From positions 62,001-126,000 of the forward strand of contig CAKOOJ010000002.1 in assembly GCA_934098385.1 (NCBI GenBank): 64,000 nt of DNA, in the 5' to 3' direction. Shown here piece after piece: positions 11,101 to 17,753 of the stretch. Numbering within the stretch: position 1 is the first letter of the stretch; the number at the start of each line of letters is the position of its first letter. The DNA comes from an uncultured Bacilli bacterium (GTDB lineage Bacteria; Bacillota_I; Bacilli_A; RF39; UBA660). Made by a program: the position numbers and the translations under genes. The notes under the pieces are model-generated. The model ran no database searches. It was not told the origin of the DNA and saw nothing but the letters and a program-made list of their open reading frames with translations.

Positions 11101-11314
11101 TGAAGATAGCAATGAAAAATATCATGGTATTATTGATTTAATGTTAGAATATGATAATTATATTGATATTATAGATTATAAATTAATGAATACGACTAGT
11201 CCAAAATATATCGACCAATTAAATGGTTATAAAAATTATATAGAAAACAGTTTTGATAAGATAGTTAATTTATATTTATATAGTATTGTTAATAATGAAT
11301 TTGTTGAGTTGTGA
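8186..11314 (+). CDS. addA: AddA-type helicase-nuclease subunit
   Basis: 1042 residues. UvrD-type SF1 motifs in order: Q motif WTIEQETAIN, Walker A SAGAGSGKTAVLTE, Walker B VDEYQDTSD, GDIKQSIYRFRNA, MTIHKSKGLEY and LLYVAVTRAKEK. The C-terminal RecB-like nuclease has TYLHELFE, GIIDLMLEY and IIDYKL (the His, Asp and D-x-K elements). With AddB it unwinds and resects broken DNA ends. ATG 8186 has TAGGTGA upstream with 5-nt spacing; the in-frame GTG at 8177 is inside that site. Encoded opposite to addB, so balanced expression would need separate promoters. Confidence 0.92.
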   Translation: MPRWTIEQETAINECGQNIIVSAGAGSGKTAVLTERVIRKLKSGVSIKNLLILTFTNNAAHEMKDRIRRSIKKEAENDINLKKELDYIDNAYITTFDSFALSIVKKYHYLIDIGNDISIIDSSIIDLKKEEILEDIFEENYKNNNALFLKLVDLLCVKDDKKLKELILNINSKIDLLENKNEYLNNYIENYYNDNFINSIITDYTNLLLEKINTIKKLLISLSSEVDGEYIDKYYLELDNLLKSTDYDSIRINSNDIKLSPLRNATELGKSIKKEINEIIKDINNMCYYTLDDIKNNLINTKDYVSAIINIIKELDIKINKYKRSINKYEFNDISIMAINIVKNNKEVRDELINSFNEICVDEYQDTSDLQESFINLISNNNVYMVGDIKQSIYRFRNANPLLFKNKYDRYMAHDGGMKIDLVKNFRSRFEVLDDINIMFNLIMDNYIGGAEYSESHNMVFGNTTYIEEGKTNQNNNLEIYNYVYDKELGYKKEEIEAFVIAKDIKDKINNKYQIFDKDEKILRDIEYKDFVILMDRTTNFDLYKKIFEYVGIPTTLYKDENIVNENELYLIKNLINLIVKMNNKEYDTSFKYSFVSVARSYLSDFNDDDIFNIFLNNKFMDNEIFIKCNEIVKSIDSMSSQEILENIVDKFDVINKFISVGNIDNKTMIIDYLYKTFGDLDSIGYGIEDVSDYLDNIISKDKQIKINMTDTSGNTVKIMTIHKSKGLEYHICYFSGFDKPFNLSDLKDKIIYDNKYGIITPINNEGLDDVITKYIVKDNYIKEDISERIRLLYVAVTRAKEKMIIVGNFNTEDSFGVEGNGVIDNRIRSKYKSFKDIIISIRSRISNYFVDVDLNTINLTHEYNNVKTYNISDNVEIIEDKINIKEINVEKEEVINKHFSKENLSIIDNITKNNIELGTYLHELFESIDLKNPDYSDLNESDFNYVNKLLSNDIMKNVNNAKIYKEYEFIYEDSNEKYHGIIDLMLEYDNYIDIIDYKLMNTTSPKYIDQLNGYKNYIENSFDKIVNLYLYSIVNNEFVEL

Positions 11315-11336
11315 TATTTAATATTATAGCAAAAGA

Positions 11337-11376
11337 AAAAAAGTAAAGATTTATAAAATTATTTCTTTACTTTTTT
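11337..11376. terminator. Bidirectional terminator after addA
   Basis: A 13-bp perfect stem (AAAAAAGTAAAGA at 11337-11349, TCTTTACTTTTTT at 11364-11376) between convergent addA and the next minus-strand gene, with T-runs available in both directions. Confidence 0.85.
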
Positions 11377-12220
11377 AGTTGCTTAATTCAGTGCTATACC
11401 AGTAATAATTATTATTTTCATTTAATTTAAATGTATGTTTATATGTATTAAAATCGTTAATGTTTTGTTCTATATATTTAATAGTATCATCTTTATTAGT
11501 ATATGGATCCTCCTTCGTGATGTCATTTTTATTTGTAGTTTTTAAAATAGAGATTTCTCCTTGTAAATCAACTATAAATCCAGCTTTTTCATATATTATT
11601 AAATTATTATTATTAAATTCATACTTTAAAACTTTATTAATTTTATTTATTGGAGAGGATCCTAAGTTCATAAATGCTACATAATATTTTTCGTTATGTT
11701 CAACAATTCCGCCTGGAATTTTAAATGATTTAGAGTTAATTGTGTTAATATTGTACATTTTTTTCATTTCTGAAATTAAATCAGATTCTAATACATATTT
11801 ATCAGCTCTACATTTAACACTATCTCCACACATATTTGATGTAATTTCTTCTTCAGTATTAGTTTCTTTTGCATTATTGTATGCATATGCTAATAATAAT
11901 TTTTCATTTATGTTATTTATGTTTTCCATTTTACCACTATATGCATCTTCATCATAATCATAATATTCATTATAATTAGAAATTAAGTCAGTTTCTGGTT
12001 TTATTGGTACATAACTTAAGTATTCTTCTATTTCTTTGTCAGATAATTTATTACTTTCAGTTGTTGTTGTACTAGATGTTGTAATATTATTTGAATTTTG
12101 TAAGGTTCTATCACTTTTTATCTTTTCATAAATTATATAACCTATAAGGCTTAATATAACTAATATAAGTAAAATTATCACTGTTATTATTCCTTTATTT
12201 ATTTTTTTAGTTTCTTTCAT
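11375..12220 (-). CDS. Membrane-anchored extracellular protein of unknown function
   Basis: 281 residues. A Lys-rich cytoplasmic start, one transmembrane helix (about 9-31, IITVIILLILVILSLIGYII) and a Ser/Thr-rich linker (about 45-57) lead to a hydrophilic extracellular domain I do not recognise. It has two Cys in a short segment (MCGDSVKCR) that could form a disulfide. The N-terminal layout closely resembles the gene at 47930-48526, so the two may belong to one anchored family. No enzyme motif is visible. It ends at the shared terminator with addA. Confidence 0.6.
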   Translation of the reverse strand: MKETKKINKGIITVIILLILVILSLIGYIIYEKIKSDRTLQNSNNITTSSTTTTESNKLSDKEIEEYLSYVPIKPETDLISNYNEYYDYDEDAYSGKMENINNINEKLLLAYAYNNAKETNTEEEITSNMCGDSVKCRADKYVLESDLISEMKKMYNINTINSKSFKIPGGIVEHNEKYYVAFMNLGSSPINKINKVLKYEFNNNNLIIYEKAGFIVDLQGEISILKTTNKNDITKEDPYTNKDDTIKYIEQNINDFNTYKHTFKLNENNNYYWYSTELSN

Positions 12221-12302
12221 TATTACACCATCCTATTATTAGGATAGCATATACTTTTCTATATTTCAAATAGAAATATTGCAATATAGCGAAAACTAAA
12301 CA

Positions 12303-12331
12303 TTGCATAATTAAATAAACTATGATATTAT
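12303..12331 (+). promoter_or_regulatory. Promoter of the 12.4-kb small RNA
   Basis: TTGCAT at 12303-12308 and TATTAT at 12326-12331 with 17-bp spacing. Transcription should start near 12338 and run into the terminator ending at 12458. Confidence 0.65.
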
Positions 12332-12337
12332 GAATAT

Positions 12338-12458
12338 GTCAAAGAAATTTGAATACAATAAAAAAAGGGAGTACTTAATTTTAGTGGGTTGAGTACCTAC
12401 CTTTATAATGGTGTTTAGTACTTTAATCTACTAAGTTTAGATTGAGTACTATTTTTTT
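12338..12458 (+). ncRNA. Putative antitoxin small RNA antisense to the 29-aa peptide mRNA
   Basis: About 121 nt from the inferred start to the U-run of an intrinsic terminator. The terminator hairpin is TAGTACT (12416-12422) with AGTACTA (12445-12451), extended by AATCTA/TAGATT, followed by seven T. It contains three AGTACT palindromes plus one AGTACC. Its 3' half overlaps the stop codon and 3' untranslated region of the convergent peptide gene, as in type I toxin-antitoxin pairs. The RNA itself is inferred; no expression data are available here. Confidence 0.6.
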
Positions 12459-12538
12459 ATGCATAGAATCATTATAGAAACTATTAATAAAATGATAATT
12501 AATATTAGAAGCGAGATTAATAAATCTTTTTTCTTCAT
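12449..12538 (-). CDS. 29-aa hydrophobic peptide, candidate type I toxin
   Basis: ATG 12538 follows a strong AGGAGG (12549-12554). The peptide starts with three Lys (MKKKD), has an uninterrupted hydrophobic stretch of about 20 residues (LLISLLILIIILLIVSI...) and ends with CIKK. Small single-span peptides with charged ends and a convergent antisense RNA are typical of type I toxins, which usually damage the membrane. A promoter (TTGTGT, 17 bp, TATAAT) lies upstream at 12603-12631. I do not recognise the exact family: it is not an obvious Fst, TxpA or BsrG sequence. Antisense overlap and leader repeats support a regulated peptide rather than chance. Confidence 0.6.
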   Translation of the reverse strand: MKKKDLLISLLILIIILLIVSIMILCIKK

Positions 12539-12602
12539 AAAATCAAGCCTCCTCTCTAAATGAAAGTAGGCAAGTACTCAACAATTAAATATCCCTACAA
12601 GT

Positions 12603-12631
12603 ATTATAATACAAAATATTATATAACACAA
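12603..12631 (-). promoter_or_regulatory. Promoter of the 29-aa peptide mRNA
   Basis: On the minus strand TTGTGT (12626-12631) and TATAAT (12603-12608) are separated by 17 bp, giving a start near 12596 and a leader of about 58 nt before ATG 12538. Confidence 0.7.
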
Positions 12632-12639
12632 CAAAAATA

Positions 12640-12838
12640 CAATAAAAATATATATAAAAAAACAAATATAATATATCACATATAAATATAAAAAAAACAA
12701 TATTATCTTTAAAAAAACTTTAAAATTAACTTTATCATTCACATATAAACCATATTATACTTACTACATTTTACATAAAAGTGTAAAATTTTATAATAAA
12801 AAAAAGGAAATGCAAATTTTTTCACTATATATATAGTT
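12640..12838. other. AT-rich spacer before the helicase gene
   Basis: About 200 bp of AT-rich sequence without a convincing gene. The only structure I see is an inverted repeat ATTTTACA/TGTAAAAT (12768-12775 and 12782-12789), possibly an operator for the downstream helicase gene. Confidence 0.5.
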
Positions 12839-12849
12839 AGGAGGGTTTG

Positions 12850-14277
12850 ATGAATGAAAATAATTTATTTTATATAGATGGATATAGTTTAGATAAATAT
12901 CAAGTAGAATGTGTTAAATGTGATAAAAATTTGTTAGTAGTGGCTGGTGCTGGATGTGGGAAAACAAGTACTATTTTAGGTAAGGTAAAATATTTAATTT
13001 ATAATGGTATTAAAGAAAGTGAAATACTTTGTATTAGTTTAACTAATGAGGCAACTAATGGATTAAAAAATAAGTTATGTAATATAGGATTAAATGTAGA
13101 TTGTTATACATTTCATAAGTTGGGATTAAATATAATTAATAAATATTATAATAAAGTAAATATATATGATAATAATTATTTAGAATATATAGTAAATGAG
13201 TATTTTTTAAGTGTTGTAAAATATAGTTATAGAAAATATTTAATTATGTTGTTATTTAAAAAATTTAAATATGATGAAATTGTTAATAGTAAAGAATTTA
13301 TGTTGTATAAAAAAAATATATTGACTTTTATTAATTTAGTTAAAAATAAAGGATATGATATTAATTTTATATATGATTTATATAAGAAGAGTATTTATAA
13401 AATAACATTTAAATTTATTTTAGAAATATATAAAATTTATGAGAATGAACTTAATGGTACTAATAGTATTGATTTAAATGATATGATTATAAAATCTAGA
13501 GAGTTAGTTGATAAGTATAAGATTAAATTAAAATATAAATATATAATAATAGATGAATTTCAAGATAGTAGTAAAATTAGATTAAATTTAATAAAAAGTA
13601 TTATGAAATATAACAATGCTAAAATAATGTGCGTTGGTGATGATTATCAAAGTATTTATAGATTTGCGGGTAGTGATATAGAATTATTTTTAAATTTTAA
13701 AAAGTATTTTAAAGATAGTGAAATAATGTATTTAAAGAATACTTATAGGAATAGTAAAGAATTGTTGTATATTTCTAATAATTTTATTTGTAAAAATAAG
13801 TATCAATTTAAGAAAGAATTGTTTAGTAATAAAAGTAATAATAAACCTATAAAAATATATTTTTGTAGTAATAAAATAAAAGGTTTAAAAAAATTAATTA
13901 GATTATGTAAAGATAATTATATGATAATTGGGAGAAATAATGTTGATATAAAATATTATGTGGAAAAAGGTATAGATATTAACAATGCAAATTATTTTAC
14001 AGTTCATAAATCTAAAGGACTTGAAAGTGATAATATTATTTTAATTAATCTAAGTGATAATGTTATGGGATTTCCTAGTAAAATAAAGAATAATAAGATA
14101 ATTAATTATTTGTTTGATAAAGAGTTATATAAGTATGATGAAGAAAGAAGATTATTTTATGTTGCGATAACTAGAACTAAGAATAATGTTTATATGTTGG
14201 TGGATAAAAATAACATGTCTATTTTTGTTAAAGAATTATTAGATGATTATAAAGATTTTATTGAGATAATTAAATAG
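12850..14277 (+). CDS. Short UvrD-family SF1 helicase
   Basis: 475 residues, much shorter than PcrA/UvrD (about 720). Helicase motifs are intact: Walker A VAGAGCGKTSTILGKV, SLTNEATNGL (motif Ia), IIIDEFQDSSK (motif II), GDDYQSIYRFAGSD (motif III), TVHKSKGLE (motif V) and RRLFYVAITRTKNN (motif VI). The 1B/2B insertions are reduced, so it may be a compact DNA helicase with a special role rather than the main repair helicase. ATG 12850 has AGGAGG at 12839-12844; the in-frame TTG at 12847 is too close. No nuclease domain is present. Confidence 0.8.
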   Translation: MNENNLFYIDGYSLDKYQVECVKCDKNLLVVAGAGCGKTSTILGKVKYLIYNGIKESEILCISLTNEATNGLKNKLCNIGLNVDCYTFHKLGLNIINKYYNKVNIYDNNYLEYIVNEYFLSVVKYSYRKYLIMLLFKKFKYDEIVNSKEFMLYKKNILTFINLVKNKGYDINFIYDLYKKSIYKITFKFILEIYKIYENELNGTNSIDLNDMIIKSRELVDKYKIKLKYKYIIIDEFQDSSKIRLNLIKSIMKYNNAKIMCVGDDYQSIYRFAGSDIELFLNFKKYFKDSEIMYLKNTYRNSKELLYISNNFICKNKYQFKKELFSNKSNNKPIKIYFCSNKIKGLKKLIRLCKDNYMIIGRNNVDIKYYVEKGIDINNANYFTVHKSKGLESDNIILINLSDNVMGFPSKIKNNKIINYLFDKELYKYDEERRLFYVAITRTKNNVYMLVDKNNMSIFVKELLDDYKDFIEIIK

Positions 14278-14325
14278 TAGATTTTGTTAAGATATAGTAG
14301 TATATTATTGATAGGTGATGAGTTT

Positions 14326-15078
14326 ATGAAGAAAAAAATATTATTAACTATTTCTATATTAATTGGTGTATTAGTTGTTATTTATATGTTTTTACCAAAT
14401 AAGGTTGCTGTACTTGGATATCATAATATTATAAATTATGATGATGAGAGTAATGACATGAGTATTTTTGTTGATAAATTTGATAAAGAAATGAAATATC
14501 TTAAGAATATGGGATTTAATAGTTTAACTTTAGATGAGATGAATGATTATATGAATGGTAAATTAAAAGTTAGTAAGAGAAGTGTATTAATAACATTTGA
14601 TGATGGATATAGAAGTAATTATGAATATGCTTTTCCAATTTTAAAAAAATACAACTTAAATGCCGTTGTATTTATTATAGGAAAAGAAACGTTAAATAAT
14701 AATGATACTTATTTTAATAAAGAACTTATTGAAAAAACTAAAAAAGAATATCCTAATATTGAATTTGCTTCTCATAGTTTTGATATGCATGATAATCATG
14801 GTGCTAGAATTATGAGTTATGAAGAAATTTTAAATGATTTTAATGAGCAGAAGAAAGTTATTGACACTAAATATTTTGCTTATCCATATGGTGAGTATAA
14901 TGATAAAATGATAAATGCTTTAAAAGAAAATAATTTCAATTTGGCATTTGGTTTTGGATATAAGAGTGATTTTAAAAAAGCATATAAAACTGATAATAAA
15001 TTTGTTATTCCAAGACTTAGTATTAATTCTAGTATGCCACTTTGGAAATTTAAATTAAGATTGCTTATGACAAATTAA
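14326..15078 (+). CDS. Anchored polysaccharide deacetylase (NodB family)
   Basis: 250 residues. One N-terminal hydrophobic anchor (about 3-24), then the sequence VAVLGYHNI typical of PgaB/YxkH-like deacetylases. ITFDDGY carries the catalytic Asp and a metal Asp, ASHSFDMHD the metal-binding His residues, and [10 protein letters not shown] the substrate-loop motif. Such proteins deacetylate extracellular glycans. ATG 14326 is preceded by AGGTGATG; the longer TTG-started frame from 14284 has no ribosome binding site. It follows the helicase by 48 bp and is closed by a strong terminator. Confidence 0.83.
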   Translation: MKKKILLTISILIGVLVVIYMFLPNKVAVLGYHNIINYDDESNDMSIFVDKFDKEMKYLKNMGFNSLTLDEMNDYMNGKLKVSKRSVLITFDDGYRSNYEYAFPILKKYNLNAVVFIIGKETLNNNDTYFNKELIEKTKKEYPNIEFASHSFDMHDNHGARIMSYEEILNDFNEQKKVIDTKYFAYPYGEYNDKMINALKENNFNLAFGFGYKSDFKKAYKTDNKFVIPRLSINSSMPLWKFKLRLLMTN

Positions 15079-15110
15079 AATAGAATATAGTGAAGCTTAT
15101 ATTCTATTTT
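15077..15110 (+). terminator. Intrinsic terminator after the deacetylase
   Basis: A 13-bp perfect stem (AAAATAGAATATA at 15077-15089, TATATTCTATTTT at 15098-15110) with an 8-nt loop and T-run. Confidence 0.85.
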
Positions 15111-15257
15111 TTGTGCATGAACATTAAATACGCATTTTTTTACACTTAACTTTACTTTTCAATAATATCCCTGCACTCCTAAAGTTTATCATTTTTATAA
15201 ATTTTTTGATCACTATTTGTTTAAAAGGTACTTTTTTATGCTTGATTAACTTTTAAA

Positions 15258-17279
15258 TTACTTTTTTGATATTCTTAATGTATTTAAAATTGTTAATAAT
15301 GTTACCCCAGTATCAGCAAATACTGCTAAAAACATGTTAGCAAAGTCAAAAACGCTTAATAGTAATATTATTACTTTAACAGTCATTGCAAAAATTAAGT
15401 TTTGTTTGATTATAAATTTTGTGAATTTTGATATATTTATTGCTTCAGGTATTTTATTTAATTCATCTGATATCAAAACAATATCGCTTGCTTCAATTGC
15501 AGAATCGGATCCTACACTTCCCATAGAAATTCCTATGTCAGCTCTTTTCAATACTGGAGCATCATTAATTCCGTCGCCTACAAATATTGTGGTTCCAGTT
15601 TTACTGACTAATTCATAATTTTTAAATTTATCAGTAGGTAGCATTTCATATTTTATTCCATCTATTTCTAATATTTTACCTATTGTTATTGCAATATCTT
15701 TTTTATCACCAGTAAACATATATGTTTTTATTCCTTGTTTTTTTAAATTTTCTATTGTTTCTAGTGCGTCTTGTTTTATTCCATCATCTAAAGTTATAGA
15801 TGCTATATGATTTTCATTTATATTTAGGTGTAATATAGTGTCTTCACCACAATTACACATTTTTTTATTGCCTATTTTTATATGTGTTTCATTTATATCG
15901 TATTCAATTCCTTCTCCTTCTTTTTCTTTATAATTTCTAACATCTTTATTATTTGTTTTTTTTGAAGGAAGTCTCATAATTGAAGTTGCAATTGGATGAT
16001 TAGATAATGATTCACCTTTTTTTAATATTTCTACTACTTTTTCTATAGAATAATTTTTATCAAAAACCTCTATTGATGTTACCGACAATGTACCATATGT
16101 TAATGTTCCAGTTTTATCAAATATAATATTTTTGGCATTGCTTAAATTATCTAAATAATCACTACCTTTTATTAATATTCCTTTTTTGCTAGAAACACCT
16201 ATTCCAGTAAAATAAGATAATGGAATACTTATTGCTATAGCACATGGACATGAAATTACTAGGAAAGTTAGTCCTCTATAAATTGCATTATTTAATTCAA
16301 CATTAAAAATTAGTGGTAAAAATATAATAATTAATATTGCTAGTATTATTACAGTTGGTGTATAAATTTTTGATATTTTTGATATCATGGTTTCTGTTTT
16401 TGTTTTTTTATCTGTTGCGCTTTCTAATAAATCTAATATTTTTGCTACAGTAGATTCACTATATTCTTTAGTTGCTTTCATTTCGATTACTTCACTCATA
16501 TTTATTGAACCAGATAGTATCTCATCATTCTTATTTTTTTCAACTAAATCCGATTCTCCAGTTAAACTAGACATGTCAAATAAAGTTTTTCCTTTTGTAA
16601 TCATTCCATCTACTGGAACTTTTTCACCTTTTTTAACAACTAAAATGTCCCCTATATTTATTTTTTCTACTTCTATTTTTTGTATTTTATTATTCTTTTT
16701 TAAATTTGCATATGGCTCTTTTATATCTAATAAGTCTTTTATAGAATGTCTCGAATTGTTAATTGCTTTTTCTTCTAATATCTTTCCTATTGTATATAGA
16801 ACTATTACCATCATTCCTTCCATAACTTCACCAAGCAGTAATGCTCCTATACATGATATTGTTATCAATAAATTTTCATTTATACTATGACTTTTTATTA
16901 ATAGTTTTATAGCGTTAATAGTTGTTCTATATAGTAGTAGTGTATATGATATGATATATAATATTACTTTTAACGTATTTGGTATTTTTAAAAAATAAGA
17001 TAAAGAACATAAAATTATTGCAATTATTAAAATACTTAGGTGATATTCTTTTTTTATTTCTATTTTTTCTTCTGATAAGTAGGAGTCTGGTTCTATACTT
17101 TTTACTATGCTGTTTAATTCATTTAATGTAAATTCTTTTTCAGATTCGTATGATAAAATAGATGTATTAAAATTTACAATTACGTTATTCATATCATCTC
17201 TTTTATTTAATGTTTCTTCTATTTCTCTAGCACAATTTGCACAATCTAAATTATTTATATTATATTTATATTTTTTCAT
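15258..17279 (-). CDS. cadA: P1B-type heavy-metal efflux ATPase (Zn/Cd/Pb type)
   Basis: 673 residues. An N-terminal HMA domain carries the metal-binding LDCANC. Six or more transmembrane helices follow, with the SCPCAIAISIP metal-translocation motif, the phosphorylation site FDKTGTLT, the HP motif (SNHPIA) and the hinge VGDGINDAP. The CPC motif and the adjacent cadC gene indicate export of soft divalent metals such as zinc or cadmium, using ATP, across the cell membrane. ATG 17279 follows AAGGAG. It overlaps the end of cadC by 14 bp, so the two are translationally coupled. Confidence 0.88.
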   Translation of the reverse strand: MKKYKYNINNLDCANCAREIEETLNKRDDMNNVIVNFNTSILSYESEKEFTLNELNSIVKSIEPDSYLSEEKIEIKKEYHLSILIIAIILCSLSYFLKIPNTLKVILYIISYTLLLYRTTINAIKLLIKSHSINENLLITISCIGALLLGEVMEGMMVIVLYTIGKILEEKAINNSRHSIKDLLDIKEPYANLKKNNKIQKIEVEKINIGDILVVKKGEKVPVDGMITKGKTLFDMSSLTGESDLVEKNKNDEILSGSINMSEVIEMKATKEYSESTVAKILDLLESATDKKTKTETMISKISKIYTPTVIILAILIIIFLPLIFNVELNNAIYRGLTFLVISCPCAIAISIPLSYFTGIGVSSKKGILIKGSDYLDNLSNAKNIIFDKTGTLTYGTLSVTSIEVFDKNYSIEKVVEILKKGESLSNHPIATSIMRLPSKKTNNKDVRNYKEKEGEGIEYDINETHIKIGNKKMCNCGEDTILHLNINENHIASITLDDGIKQDALETIENLKKQGIKTYMFTGDKKDIAITIGKILEIDGIKYEMLPTDKFKNYELVSKTGTTIFVGDGINDAPVLKRADIGISMGSVGSDSAIEASDIVLISDELNKIPEAINISKFTKFIIKQNLIFAMTVKVIILLLSVFDFANMFLAVFADTGVTLLTILNTLRISKK

Positions 17280-17649
17280 TTGTTTCTCCTTTATGACCTA
17301 TGTGTGATAAGGCTATTTCGAAAACTTCTTTTACATGTTCATCATCTAAAGTATAATATACCTCTTTACCTATTTTTTTATATTTTACAATGTTATTTAT
17401 TCTTAAAATATTTAGTTGATGAGATATTGTTGATTTTGTCATATTAAGTACGTTTGCTATATCACAAACACACATTTCATTATTATCTAAAGTGTTTAGT
17501 ATTTTTATTCTGGTTGGTTCTCCTAATATTTTAAAGAAATTAGACATATCTTCTATTGTTTTTAGTTTTAACATATTTTTTTTAGATTCTTTTACTTTGT
17601 TTTCGTGTATTATGTTACAATCACACATTAAATTTGTTTTGGTTGACAT
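17266..17649 (-). CDS. cadC: ArsR/SmtB-family metal-responsive repressor
   Basis: 127 residues. The winged-helix core includes ILGEPTRIKIL, and the recognition helix is in MTKSTISHQLNIL. Metal-site features of CadC are visible: CDC near the N-terminus and CVCD just before the recognition helix (the alpha-3N site), plus a C-terminal DDEHVKEVFEIALSH that resembles the second, alpha-5 site. It should release DNA when Cd/Pb/Zn binds. ATG 17649 has AAGGAG 7 nt upstream; the longer frame starts inside the promoter. It is cotranscribed with the efflux pump it controls. Confidence 0.88.
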   Translation of the reverse strand: MSTKTNLMCDCNIIHENKVKESKKNMLKLKTIEDMSNFFKILGEPTRIKILNTLDNNEMCVCDIANVLNMTKSTISHQLNILRINNIVKYKKIGKEVYYTLDDEHVKEVFEIALSHIGHKGETNEKI

Positions 17650-17670
17650 ATTAATTCTCCTTACAATTAC

Positions 17671-17700
17671 ATTATAGTTGAATGATTGTTCAATTGTCAA
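17671..17700 (-). promoter_or_regulatory. cadC-cadA promoter with ArsR-type operator
   Basis: On the minus strand TTGACA (17695-17700) and TATAAT (17671-17676) with 18-bp spacing. An inverted repeat TTGAA-N6-TTCAA (17678-17693) fills the spacer, so a bound repressor would block RNA polymerase. Confidence 0.75.
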
Positions 17701-17717
17701 TGTTATTATATGAAAAA

Positions 17718-17753
17718 AAAGAATAATTTATAAATATTTATTTATTATTCTTT
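17718..17753 (-). terminator. Terminator of the hybrid kinase gene
   Basis: Minus-strand stem AAAGAATAAT/ATTATTCTTT (17744-17753 and 17718-17727) followed by a T-run. It overlaps the 3' end of the kinase gene. Confidence 0.7.

Noticed and set aside
8186..11314. Use of UGA as tryptophan (Mollicutes code)
   Set aside because: Trp is written TGG throughout, and UGA ends genes such as addA.
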